Positions 8,401 to 16,367 of a stretch of DNA of 47,551 nt are shown in pieces. The stretch comes from JAFTYR01 sp964571375 (GTDB taxonomy: Bacteria; Pseudomonadota; Gammaproteobacteria; Burkholderiales; Burkholderiaceae_F): positions 1 to 47,551 of the forward strand of contig CAZNBL010000008.1 in NCBI GenBank assembly GCA_964571375.1. The letters run 5' to 3'. The translations under genes were made by a program, and so were the position numbers. The notes beneath the pieces were generated by a model, which saw only the letters and a list, made by a program, of their open reading frames with translations, was not told the DNA's origin and searched no databases. Numbering within the stretch: position 1 is the first letter of the stretch; each line of letters opens with the position of its first letter.

Positions 8401-9570
8401 ATGGAATTGGAACTTTGGTATCTCATTGTCATTCCGATTGTTTTCGCCGCAGGCTGGTTTGCCAGATCCTTCGATCAGAAAGAAAATCAGAGTGCTTCCG
8501 ATGAGACAAAGACGCTTTACAAGGGCGTGGATCTGCTTCTCAGCAACAAGACGGACCAGGCGATCGATTCGTTCATGAATCTCGTGAAGATCGATCCCGA
8601 TACGATCGAAATGCATTTTTCGCTCGGTACTCAGTTCCGCCGCCGCGGTCAGTTCGACCGTGCCATCCGTATCCATAACCATCTGGCCAACCGAGGCGAT
8701 CTGCAGAAGAATATTCATGCCAGAGCCCTCTATGAACTCGGCGAAGACTATCTGAAGGCCGGTCTCTGGGACCGAGCCGAAGCCAAGTTCAAGGAAGTGA
8801 CCCAGATTGAATCCGATCATCGAATCGAAGCCATCAAGCGCCTTGTTTTCATTTATGAAAGCGAGAAGGAATGGCAGAAGGCCATTGATGAAGCCGTGGT
8901 GCTCGAAGGGGTTTCCGGCGAAATGATGCCGGGCCGTATCGGTCACTTAAACTGTGAGCTTGCCGAAGACGCTCAGAGAAAGGGCGATCTTGAAAAGGCC
9001 AACGAATACGTTAAGAGAGCACTTGAACTCGATCCGAAGCACAAGCGTGCCCTGATTCTCGCCGGTGACTTCAAGGCAAGAGCCGGCGACCTTAACGGCG
9101 CTATCGAAGCCTGGGTCAAGGTCGGCGAAATCGATTCCGACTATGAAGCACTGGTGATTGAAAAGGTTGCGGGTGCTCTTGTTGCCACCGATCAGCTCGA
9201 GCAGACAATCCGCTATCTGGAAAACATTGCCGAAAAGGGCAGAAACGTCGACGAACTGACATCCGCCGTCTCGATGCTTGCCAAGATCAAGAGTCCGCAG
9301 GTTGCTATCGAATATCTGCAGAACAGCCTCAGAAAGCGTCCGTCTCTTTTAGGCTTCCTCAGATTGCTGCAGCTCAATCATGAGATGGAACCGCACAACA
9401 AGGAAATGGACGAACTCGCCAAGCTCATGAAGCAGCAGGTCGATAAGGTCGCCCGCTACCAGTGCGGCAAGTGCGGCTTTGCCACCACGAAGTTCCAGTG
9501 GCTCTGTCCGGGCTGCAGACATTGGGAAAGCATGCCCCCGATCCGCCGTGAAAAGATCGGATCGAAATAA
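8401..9570 (+). CDS. lapB: Lipopolysaccharide assembly protein LapB (YciM), TPR/rubredoxin-like
   Basis: An inner-membrane-anchored regulator that, with FtsH, controls LpxC turnover and so LPS synthesis. 389 residues. One N-terminal membrane helix (about residues 4-20) is followed by an array of TPR repeats through about residue 340. The last 35 residues hold a rubredoxin-like metal site with two CxxC pairs (CGKC and CPGC). GGAAG lies just before ATG 8401. ihfB-lapB adjacency is typical, but the small lapA gene that usually sits between them is not present in the 163-base gap. ftsH, its functional partner in E. coli, is at 37935 in this window. Confidence 0.95.
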   Translation: MELELWYLIVIPIVFAAGWFARSFDQKENQSASDETKTLYKGVDLLLSNKTDQAIDSFMNLVKIDPDTIEMHFSLGTQFRRRGQFDRAIRIHNHLANRGDLQKNIHARALYELGEDYLKAGLWDRAEAKFKEVTQIESDHRIEAIKRLVFIYESEKEWQKAIDEAVVLEGVSGEMMPGRIGHLNCELAEDAQRKGDLEKANEYVKRALELDPKHKRALILAGDFKARAGDLNGAIEAWVKVGEIDSDYEALVIEKVAGALVATDQLEQTIRYLENIAEKGRNVDELTSAVSMLAKIKSPQVAIEYLQNSLRKRPSLLGFLRLLQLNHEMEPHNKEMDELAKLMKQQVDKVARYQCGKCGFATTKFQWLCPGCRHWESMPPIRREKIGSK

Positions 9571-9593
9571 TATAAATTAGATACAAAAATACC

Positions 9594-9655
9594 GGGACCT
9601 GATAACTACGGAGGAAGTAAATCCCCCATAATTGTCAGGTCCCTTTGTTTTGTTT
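9594..9655 (+). terminator. Long hairpin with T-rich tail between lapB and htpX
   Basis: 9594-9602 pairs perfectly with 9635-9643, and the stem can extend by a few pairs inward (9603-9605 with 9632-9634, one wobble). The loop is about 26 bases and can hold a small inner stem. The tail after 9643 is rich in T but interrupted by G. It may simply terminate lapB. Because it lies only about 14-25 bases before the htpX ATG, it could also act on htpX expression. Confidence 0.6.
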
Positions 9656-9668
9656 GATTTAAGAAAAA

Positions 9669-10553
9669 ATGCTTAAAAGAATCGGATTATTTCTCCTGAC
9701 CAACCTCGCTATCCTGGTGGTTCTCGGTATTGTCCTGAACGTGGTTTCCGCAGTCTTCGGCGTGAACTTCGGTCAGATTGCCGGCGCCGGCCAGAGCTAT
9801 GCAACGCTCTTTATCTATGCACTTGTGGTTGGCTTTACAGGTTCGATTATTTCGCTCCTGATGAGCAAGACAATGGCAAAACACACGATGGGTGTTCAGA
9901 TGATCGACCAGCCGTCCAACAAGCTTGAAGCATGGCTTGTCGACACTGTCCGCTCCCACGCTGAAAAGGCTGGTATCCCGATGCCCGAAGTCGGCATCTA
10001 CGAAGGCGATCCGAATGCTTTCGCAACCGGTGCTACCAAGAGCAGCGCTATGGTTGCTGTCTCCACCGGTCTTCTCTCCAGCATGAACAAGCAGGAAGTC
10101 GAAGCTGTTCTTGCTCACGAAATCGCACACGTTGCCAACGGCGACATGGTTACTCTGACTCTGATCCAGGGTGTTACCAATACCTTCGTGGTATTCCTCT
10201 CCCGCGTGATCGGTAACTTCGTGGACCGTGTGGTTCTGCGTAACGAAGACGATGCTCCCGGTATGGGCTACTACATGACTTCCATCGTGCTCGATATCGT
10301 TCTCGGTATCCTTGCTTCCGTTATCGTCATGTACTTCTCCCGTGTCCGTGAGTTCCGTGCCGACGAAGGCGCAGCCAAGATCATGGGCAGCCCGCAGCCG
10401 ATGATCAACGCTCTTGCACGTCTCGGCGGCGTCCACACTGAAGAACTCGCTCCCTCCATGAAGGGTTGCGGTATCGCCGGCGGTATGGGCTCTCTCTTTG
10501 CCAGCCACCCGACGATCGAAGAACGTATCGAAGCTCTTCAGCGCATGCACTAA
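9669..10553 (+). CDS. htpX: Membrane zinc metalloprotease HtpX
   Basis: An M48-family inner-membrane protease that degrades misfolded membrane proteins alongside FtsH. 294 residues, standard length. Two N-terminal membrane helices (about 5-25 and 38-58), the zinc-binding HEIAH at residues 150-154, further hydrophobic segments at about 160-180 and 195-220, and a downstream glutamate in REFRADEGAA as third zinc ligand. The C-terminus has the SHPTIEERIEAL motif of the family. There is no strong SD, only a purine-rich AAGAAAAA before the ATG. In E. coli htpX is a CpxR target; no such site could be confirmed by eye. Two terminators follow. Confidence 0.97.
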   Translation: MLKRIGLFLLTNLAILVVLGIVLNVVSAVFGVNFGQIAGAGQSYATLFIYALVVGFTGSIISLLMSKTMAKHTMGVQMIDQPSNKLEAWLVDTVRSHAEKAGIPMPEVGIYEGDPNAFATGATKSSAMVAVSTGLLSSMNKQEVEAVLAHEIAHVANGDMVTLTLIQGVTNTFVVFLSRVIGNFVDRVVLRNEDDAPGMGYYMTSIVLDIVLGILASVIVMYFSRVREFRADEGAAKIMGSPQPMINALARLGGVHTEELAPSMKGCGIAGGMGSLFASHPTIEERIEALQRMH

Positions 10554-10564
10554 GCTGAAAATTC

Positions 10565-10588
10565 AAGCGGAGCAGTTGCTCCGCTTTT
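10565..10588 (+). terminator. Rho-independent terminator after htpX (first)
   Basis: A perfect 10-bp inverted repeat (10565-10574 with 10577-10586), effectively a 9-bp stem with a 4-base loop, followed by TT. It begins 12 bases after the htpX stop. Confidence 0.85.
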
Positions 10589-10595
10589 ACGATGG

Positions 10596-10630
10596 TCCCG
10601 CTAAGGTTGATTGCCGAGGCGGGATTTTTT
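10596..10630 (+). terminator. Second terminator after htpX
   Basis: tcccgc (10596-10601) pairs with gcggga (10619-10624), followed directly by six T residues. A back-up terminator for htpX; its T-run abuts the 3' end of the minus-strand remnant. Confidence 0.75.
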
Positions 10631-11165
10631 ATTTACGCAGAGCTTTTGAAACAACGGAAGCAAATTCTCCCATCGCATAAAGGGGCAGGTTGACGAGTCC
10701 CTCTTCAACTCTGTGGTCGGCCATTGAAGATCTTACTGATACAGGAGGAGAGAATTTATCGCGATAGGTTTTAAGGCTTTTAGCCTTTAGGTTTAATTCT
10801 GCTTTAACTTCAAGCGGAATGACTTGAACACCTGTGTCAACAACGAAATTAACTTCGCAGGAACCGCGGTCATTGGTGTAGTAGCAGATCGATAATTTAT
10901 CGAGCGTATAAAGTTGCTGACAGACATATTGTTCCGTCAATGCTCCCTTAAATTCAGTAAAGAGATCGTTTCCATCAAGTATGGTTTGATGATTCAGGTT
11001 TGCCAGGCATCCGAGCAGACCGACGTCTAAAACAAACAATTTAAAGGCTTTCAAATCTTCATATGCTTTTAAAGGTATGCCTGCAGCATTGCTCCGGCTG
11101 ACTTTGTGAACAAGTCCGCAGTCATCGAGCTACATCAGTGCACTCTCATATTTTGCAGGGAAAAA
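10629..11165 (-). pseudogene. Remnant of a DUF4143-family AAA ATPase (nonsense-mutated, N-terminally truncated)
   Basis: The minus-strand frame encodes the C-terminal half of an ATPase of the AAA_14/DUF4143 type. Recognisable parts include AYEDLKAFKLFVLDVGLLG, FKGALTEQYVCQQL, the EVNFVVDTG strand and IPLEVKAELNLKAKSLK. The frame can be read upstream through KYESALM, then an in-frame TAG (11130-11132), then LDDCGLVHKV. The family usually has Trp there (TGG), so a single-base nonsense change is likely. Upstream of about 11165 the similarity stops at the MATE gene terminator, so the N-terminal Walker ATPase domain is absent. The open part (TTG at 11054 to TAA at 10629, 141 codons) has no clear SD. 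The family is common in gut bacteria, with poorly known role; here it is probably dead. Confidence 0.85.
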
Positions 11166-11175
11166 ATGTAATAGA

Positions 11176-11213
11176 CATAAAAATGCCGGAGGCTTACGAG
11201 AAGCTCCGGCATT
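11176..11213 (-). terminator. Terminator of the MATE gene (minus strand)
   Basis: A perfect 10-bp stem (11182-11191 with 11204-11213). Read on the minus strand it is followed by five T residues (11179-11183 as A on the plus strand). It lies 28 bases beyond the MATE stop. Confidence 0.85.
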
Positions 11214-11240
11214 GAGAGAATATTTTTTCAGACTGTCAGA

Positions 11241-12632
11241 TTACCAGATACGTACCTTACGGCCCTGCATGACTGCCTTAGAAGCGTAGAGAGCCATAAT
11301 GGCAACGGTGATACCCGAGAGTGTCAGACCGATTGTGATGGCGAACCAGTAACCAGCAGCTCCCATCGGCTCCGGCGTGAGCGTATCGGTAAAGGTAAAG
11401 AGACTGCCGAGCGCAAGACCAAGTCCCCAGAGCAGGATGCCGTAAATAACCATCGGAATGAAGGTGATACGGTAGCCTCGGAGCGCGAAACTGCCGACGC
11501 AGTTTAATGCGTCAAAGAAGTGATAGAAGCTTGCGTAGCCGATAAGCGAGAGGGCAACCGCCGTAACAGTCGCTTCCGTGGTGTAGAGACCGACTAAGAA
11601 TTCCTTGAAGTTAAGAAGCAGTGCGCAGACGATAAGTGCGCAGAAGCCTGCGATTTTAAGACCGCGGGTTGTGGCTTCTCGGGCAGCTGTCGGACTATCG
11701 GCGCCCATACACTGAGCTACCAGTACGGAAGTGGCGACACCGTAGGATAGCGGCAGCATATAAAAGAGCGACATCATGTTGGCGATAATCTGGTGACCGG
11801 ACACGATAGTGGCACCGAGTCGGGAAATGAAAATCGTCATGAAGGTGAAAGATGTCACTTCAAAGAAAGCGGAAAGGCCGATCGGAATACCGAGTTTGAG
11901 CTGTTCCCAAAGCGCGATTTTGCAGGGGCGGGACATGCGCGGCTGACGCATTTTTGCGTAAAAGCCGTCATAGCGCCAAATGAGCCAATAGCAAAGGAGT
12001 GTGAGCCAGCCGGTAAGAGACGAAGAGATCGCGCAGCCAGCACCGCCGAACTCAGGAATCGGACCCCAGCCGTAGATGAAGATATAGTTGAACGGCACCT
12101 TGAGGATAAGCATCAGGAGAGCCACCCACATAGCAATCTTCGGACGGGAAACCGCTGCGTTCATCGCCATATAGGCGCGTCCTGCCATAGCGCCCGGCAG
12201 ACCGACGGCGTTGAAGATGAGGTAGAGAGAGGCAACGGATGCAACTTCCGGAGAAGCTTTGGTGAGCATCATCCAGAGCGGTGTGCAGCACATGAGCGCC
12301 ATACCGATGACAGACATCGCAGCCGCAAGATAAAGCGTCTGGTGCAGCTCGAAACCGATTCTTTCATGCTTGCCCGCACCGTAATGGTGGCCGGCAATCG
12401 GGGAGAGACCCTGCATGACGCCGACAAGCGCAATGAAAATGGAAATGGTCACGGCCATGCCGATAGCAACGCCGGCAAGGTCATTGGCACCGAGGCGTCC
12501 GGCCATCAGTGTATCGATGGTACCGCCGCCGACAATAGCCAAGTTGGAGATCCAGATAGGCAGGGACAGCTTGATGATCGCCCAGTACGAGGTCTCAGGC
12601 GGTGTCTGCCTGCTGTGAAATTCAGTTGTCAT
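11241..12632 (-). CDS. MATE family multidrug efflux transporter (NorM/DinF-like)
   Basis: A membrane antiporter expected to expel drugs or cationic compounds using Na+ or H+ gradients. 463 residues with about 12 hydrophobic helices in two homologous halves. The N-terminal phrase IDTLMAGRLGANDLAGVAIG is the MATE signature, repeated in weaker form in the second half (FISRLGATIVSGHQIIANM). An in-frame stop occurs just upstream, so ATG 12632 is the earliest start; only a weak AGG precedes it. Substrate cannot be inferred. It lies downstream of a GT39 glycosyltransferase gene on the same strand, separated by a hairpin. Confidence 0.93.
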   Translation of the reverse strand: MTTEFHSRQTPPETSYWAIIKLSLPIWISNLAIVGGGTIDTLMAGRLGANDLAGVAIGMAVTISIFIALVGVMQGLSPIAGHHYGAGKHERIGFELHQTLYLAAAMSVIGMALMCCTPLWMMLTKASPEVASVASLYLIFNAVGLPGAMAGRAYMAMNAAVSRPKIAMWVALLMLILKVPFNYIFIYGWGPIPEFGGAGCAISSSLTGWLTLLCYWLIWRYDGFYAKMRQPRMSRPCKIALWEQLKLGIPIGLSAFFEVTSFTFMTIFISRLGATIVSGHQIIANMMSLFYMLPLSYGVATSVLVAQCMGADSPTAAREATTRGLKIAGFCALIVCALLLNFKEFLVGLYTTEATVTAVALSLIGYASFYHFFDALNCVGSFALRGYRITFIPMVIYGILLWGLGLALGSLFTFTDTLTPEPMGAAGYWFAITIGLTLSGITVAIMALYASKAVMQGRKVRIW

Positions 12633-12649
12633 AGATACCTATAAGTTAA

Positions 12650-12675
12650 CCTCCTGTCCGGTTTAAGACAGGAGG
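12650..12675 (-). terminator. Hairpin between GT39 and MATE genes
   Basis: A perfect 9-bp stem (12650-12658 with 12667-12675), 8-base loop, without a T-run on either strand. It could be a weak terminator or mRNA-end structure for the minus-strand GT39 gene, or structure in the MATE leader. Confidence 0.4.
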
Positions 12676-12712
12676 AGCTGAATATGAGCAGTTCCGTCTT
12701 TCGGAGCAGGGC

Positions 12713-14434
12713 TTATTCTCGCACTTGGAGACGGTAAATAGTCGAGCTTCTCGGTCTGCCGTGGATGGAAGCGAGTACATTTCCGTTATTTTCTGTTAAA
12801 GCGAACTTAGCGTCGACCTTAACAAGCTCGTATTTGCACTGTTTTGAGCCGGGTTCGGAGAAGCGGATATGCGAGTAGTAGTTGAACGCAGCACGGTCGG
12901 ACAGTGACAGACGGTCGCCGGAAATACAGCCGTTTTCAGCTTCGATTTTAAGCAGAGCGGAAGAGAAAACGTTTTCGGTGTATTCCATTGAGCGGGCGCC
13001 GTCGACCAAAGATCCGAAGAGACCCATGACGGTAATCCAGGCGGCTGTAAGACCGCAGGCAGCCATCCAGGCACCTCTCCAGAGATAGATCGGGTGCTTG
13101 AAGAAGCGCCAGTAAGCGAGCCAGACCCAGAAGACGGTGGCGGCGGCAGCGGCAGTAAAGCCTATGACATTGATGTGCGGAGCAACCGACGGAGCAAGAC
13201 GCGTGATAGAGAATGCCATCTTGGTCGGGGTTCCGGTGTACCAGGCAAAGAAGTATGCCCAGATAACCATCAGGCCGAGCGAGAAGATGATGCCGCTGAA
13301 GAGGTCCAGGGTGTTTTCTTTGCTTCTCTTAGCGCTGGCAAGACCGAATGCTGCGAGAACAACCAAAGACGGAATGGCGCAGAAGAGTGTGCTTCGTGCA
13401 CCGATACCGGTAAAGAGAATAGAGCAGAGCGCAACGGCCATCACTGCGAGCGGAGCGGCGATATGAGCCGAGCGGCGGTTCTTTCTCCAGGCGTAAAGTG
13501 CATAGGCTGCAAACGGCCAGGAAGGCAGAGTGGCCCAGGCGATATTCTTGATAAGCCAGAGGTAATCGGAGAAGGTGAACGGCGAAAACGCGCGAAGTTC
13601 TGCGTCATAGAGTTCGGAGAACCAGCGGACGGCTTCGCCCGGTGCCGTAATGAAGGCAAGCAGCGGCCAGACGGCTGCGGTTGCCGCAGCTGTCGAAAGC
13701 GTAATTGCCGCACGCTTGGATCGGCTTGTGTAATCCGGAGTAAAGAAAATGGCGCACCAGGCGGCAAGCGTAAACCAGATGCCGGCGCTTAAAGAGGCGG
13801 TTGTGAAGGCTAAGCCGCAGGCAACACCGGCAACGACGGAACCGCGGATAAATTTCTCAAGGCCGAGAACAACGCCGAAAAGGAGCATGCCGGAGAGTGC
13901 AAGCAGAGTAGTCTCGGGCGTCACTTCGTGAACGTCGAGTACTGTGCCGTAGGTGGCGACAAGCATCAGCGTGGCAAGGTCGGCGACGACTCGTCCGTAG
14001 TCCTTGCGTGCTGCTTCACCGCCGAAAATAAAGGCTAAAGGCTGAGCCTCGTCGCGGCGGGAGAGTAAATAGGTGGCGTACCAAATGCTGGCAGTCAGAA
14101 GGGCAAACCACAGACCGCTGGTCAGGTGGAATGCGATGATCGGGCCGGTAATTTTGCCGATGGTCGCCATGCTCAGAGCACCGATCCATGCGGTCAGAGG
14201 TCCGATGGTGTAGACAGGAGCGCCGTCTACATTGGGGAAAAGCCAACTGTCTTTCAAGCCGTCGATCATGCTCCATGCAATGCCGAAACTTGTCAGATCG
14301 CGTCCCGTCCAAAGCTCAGTGGAAAAAAGTCTGGGAAGAATAAAGATCACCAGCAGTGCAAGAAGGGCTGCGCGGGGCAGTTCACTTGCCGCAGCAGCGC
14401 TGACAAGAGCAGGAGAGGAGCGTTTGCTCAGCAT
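12713..14434 (-). CDS. ArnT-like GT39 family membrane glycosyltransferase
   Basis: 573 residues: a polytopic N-terminal region of about 11-12 hydrophobic helices and a soluble C-terminal tail of about 80 residues. The first periplasmic loop has GRDLTSFGIAWSM, with an acidic residue in the place where GT-C enzymes hold their catalytic Asp, as in ArnT and PMT family proteins. Such enzymes transfer a sugar from an undecaprenyl- or polyprenyl-phosphate donor to lipid A, protein or another envelope acceptor. Whether this one uses aminoarabinose is not decidable; no arn operon genes are adjacent. ATG 14434 lacks an SD. It lies between the rpmE terminator and the MATE gene. Confidence 0.8.
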   Translation of the reverse strand: MLSKRSSPALVSAAAASELPRAALLALLVIFILPRLFSTELWTGRDLTSFGIAWSMIDGLKDSWLFPNVDGAPVYTIGPLTAWIGALSMATIGKITGPIIAFHLTSGLWFALLTASIWYATYLLSRRDEAQPLAFIFGGEAARKDYGRVVADLATLMLVATYGTVLDVHEVTPETTLLALSGMLLFGVVLGLEKFIRGSVVAGVACGLAFTTASLSAGIWFTLAAWCAIFFTPDYTSRSKRAAITLSTAAATAAVWPLLAFITAPGEAVRWFSELYDAELRAFSPFTFSDYLWLIKNIAWATLPSWPFAAYALYAWRKNRRSAHIAAPLAVMAVALCSILFTGIGARSTLFCAIPSLVVLAAFGLASAKRSKENTLDLFSGIIFSLGLMVIWAYFFAWYTGTPTKMAFSITRLAPSVAPHINVIGFTAAAAATVFWVWLAYWRFFKHPIYLWRGAWMAACGLTAAWITVMGLFGSLVDGARSMEYTENVFSSALLKIEAENGCISGDRLSLSDRAAFNYYSHIRFSEPGSKQCKYELVKVDAKFALTENNGNVLASIHGRPRSSTIYRLQVRE

Positions 14435-14473
14435 GTTTATCGACGAAGAACGGTGGGCTTAAATGAATTGTAT

Positions 14474-14503
14474 AAAAAGAAAGGTAGCCTAGGCTACCTT
14501 TCT
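14474..14503 (-). terminator. Terminator after rpmE (minus strand)
   Basis: A perfect 13-base inverted repeat (14478-14490 with 14491-14503), followed on the minus strand by a T-run (A at 14474-14478). It closes rpmE transcription. Confidence 0.9.
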
Positions 14504-14520
14504 CAGAAACCGGTGAAGAA

Positions 14521-14820
14521 TTACTTCTTCATGGCCTTGGCTGTCTTGGCAGCTTCTGCAGAAGCGTTCATAGCAGCTGTCTTGGCAGCAAACTTCTGAC
14601 GGAACTTTTCAACACGGCCGGCTTCGACGATACGAGTCTGAGCACCAGTGTAGAACGGGTGGGAAGCAGAGGATGTATCGAGCTTGATCTGCGGATATGT
14701 AACGCCGTCGATTTCGATTTCGTCACGGGCTTCAGCAGTGGAGCGGATGATGAAGGTCTGACCGATGGACATATCGGTGAAAGCTACTTCACGGTAATTC
14801 GGATGAATTCCAGATTTCAT
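14521..14820 (-). CDS. rpmE2: 50S ribosomal protein L31, type B (zinc-independent)
   Basis: A large-subunit ribosomal protein of 99 residues starting MKSGIHPNYREVAF and containing ASHPFYTGAQ, as in type B L31. It has no cysteine at all, so it is the zinc-free form, which in other bacteria replaces zinc L31 under zinc limitation. The tail of about 20 residues after FRQKF is Ala/Lys-rich and longer than in many homologues. The start is ATG 14820, preceded by TTTGGAAACTAAA with a GGA SD core; the longer open frame upstream has no family similarity. It sits downstream of rho on the same strand but rho has its own terminator. Confidence 0.93.
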   Translation of the reverse strand: MKSGIHPNYREVAFTDMSIGQTFIIRSTAEARDEIEIDGVTYPQIKLDTSSASHPFYTGAQTRIVEAGRVEKFRQKFAAKTAAMNASAEAAKTAKAMKK

Positions 14821-14916
14821 TTTAGTTTCCAAAAAAACGGTCGCCACTCGCCTTACGATGCTGCCGGCCGGTGCCGGTCTTACGCAAGGCATGCAAGAAC
14901 GTGCCTAACAGGTGAT

Positions 14917-14951
14917 AAACAAAGGCGGAATTATGCATGAAATTCCGCCTT
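14917..14951 (-). terminator. Terminator after rho (minus strand)
   Basis: A perfect 11-bp stem (14922-14932 with 14941-14951). On the minus strand it is followed by TTTGTTTA. It lies 19 bases beyond the rho stop, so rpmE probably has its own promoter in 14821-14916. Confidence 0.85.
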
Positions 14952-14970
14952 AAATCAAATGGAAAAGGAC

Positions 14971-16236
14971 TTAGCTGCCTCTTCTCATCATGTCGAAGAA
15001 ATCGTTGTTTGTCTTGGATCTCTTCATCTTCTCAAGGAGGAATTCCATTGCCTGGATTTCGTCCATATCGAAGAGAAGTTTTCTGAGGATCCAGACCTTC
15101 TGCATGACGGCCGGTTCAAGCAGCAGCTCTTCGCGACGTGTGCCGCTCTTGGAGATGTTGATGGCCGGGTAGACACGCTTTTCAGCCAGACGGCGGTCAA
15201 GATGGATTTCCATGTTGCCCGTGCCCTTGAATTCTTCGTAAATCACGTCGTCCATACGGGAGCCGGTTTCGAAGAGGGCTGTGGCGATGATGGTGAGCGA
15301 GCCGCCTTCTTCAAGGTTGCGGGCTGCACCGAAGAAGCGCTTCGGACGCTGCAGAGCATTGGCGTCCACGCCGCCCGTGAGCACCTTGCCGGATGTCGGA
15401 ACAACCGTGTTGTAAGCGCGGGCAAGACGGGTGATAGAGTCAAGAAGAATCACGACATCCTTCTTGCTTTCGGCAAGACGCTTGGCCTTTTCGATCACCA
15501 TTTCGGCAACCTGAACGTGACGGGAAGCGGGTTCGTCGAATGTGGAAGCAACCACTTCGCCGCGAACCGAGCGTTCCATTTCGGTCACTTCTTCAGGACG
15601 TTCGTCGATCAGAAGCACCATCAGGACGCAGTCCGGATAGTTGGCTGTGATGGCGTGAGCGATGTTCTGCAGGAGAACGGTCTTACCGCTCTTCGGAGAA
15701 GCAACGAGAAGCGCACGCTGACCCTTACCGATCGGAGCAACGATATCGATGATGCGGCCGGTCAGGTTTTCTTCAGGCTTGACGCCTTCGCGTTCGAGCT
15801 TCAGAGGCTCATCCGGGAAAAGCGGAGTGAGGTTTTCGAAGAGAATGCGATGCTTGAGCTGTTCGGGCGGCAGACCGTTGACCTTATCCACCTTAACAAG
15901 CGCAAAGTATCTTTCACCGTCCTTAGGTGTGCGCACTTCGCCTTCGATCGAGTCGCCGGTATGAAGATTGAAACGGCGGATCTGAGAAGGGGAAATATAG
16001 ATATCGTCTGTGCTTGCAAGATAAGAAGAAACAGGCGAGCGCAGGAAACCAAAACCGTCAGGCAGTACTTCGAGAGTACCGTCACCGAAAATCTGTTCTC
16101 CGGCCTTGGCACGCTTTTTAAGAATGGCAAACATGAGTTCCTGTTTGCGCATGCGGCTCGCATTTTCAACTTCAAGCTCAAGAGCAATATCCAACAATTC
16201 GGAAACATGCTTTGATTTAAGTTCTGAGAGATGCAT
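14971..16236 (-). CDS. rho: Transcription termination factor Rho
   Basis: A hexameric RNA-dependent ATPase helicase that ends transcription at unstructured C-rich sites. 421 residues, the compact proteobacterial form with no insertion. N-terminal helical domain MHLSELKSKHVSELL with RMRKQELMFAIL; RNA-binding cold-shock-like domain with PDGFGFLRS (about 58-115); Walker A SPKSGKT near residue 180; LLIDERPEEVTEM (Walker B region); and DSITRLARAYN near residue 265. The start matches E. coli Rho closely, though no SD is visible. It follows trxA on the same strand with a probable own promoter overlapping the trxA stop. Confidence 0.98.
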   Translation of the reverse strand: MHLSELKSKHVSELLDIALELEVENASRMRKQELMFAILKKRAKAGEQIFGDGTLEVLPDGFGFLRSPVSSYLASTDDIYISPSQIRRFNLHTGDSIEGEVRTPKDGERYFALVKVDKVNGLPPEQLKHRILFENLTPLFPDEPLKLEREGVKPEENLTGRIIDIVAPIGKGQRALLVASPKSGKTVLLQNIAHAITANYPDCVLMVLLIDERPEEVTEMERSVRGEVVASTFDEPASRHVQVAEMVIEKAKRLAESKKDVVILLDSITRLARAYNTVVPTSGKVLTGGVDANALQRPKRFFGAARNLEEGGSLTIIATALFETGSRMDDVIYEEFKGTGNMEIHLDRRLAEKRVYPAINISKSGTRREELLLEPAVMQKVWILRKLLFDMDEIQAMEFLLEKMKRSKTNNDFFDMMRRGS

Positions 16237-16307
16237 AGAAGGACGGTGCGTTGCTAACAGGTAGGAACGCAGAAAAATGAATTGATAGGGTGGATTTAAT
16301 AGGGAGT

Positions 16308-16328
16308 GGGTTCGGAGAATCCGAACCC
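16308..16328 (-). other. Stem-loop in trxA-rho intergenic region
   Basis: A perfect 9-bp stem (16308-16316 with 16320-16328) with a 3-base loop. There is no T-run on the minus strand, so it is not a canonical trxA terminator. If the promoter proposed at 16338-16367 is used, this hairpin sits at the very 5' end of the rho mRNA. Confidence 0.6.
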
Positions 16329-16337
16329 GATGGGAGA

Positions 16338-16367
16338 ATTATAAGAAATTCTGAAGAAGAGATGCAA
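16338..16367 (-). promoter_or_regulatory. Possible rho promoter
   Basis: On the minus strand TTGCAT (16362-16367) is 18 bases upstream of a perfect TATAAT (16338-16343) that overlaps the trxA stop codon. The predicted start near 16331 would give a leader of about 95 bases. The -35 matches the consensus only in TTG. Confidence 0.45.
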
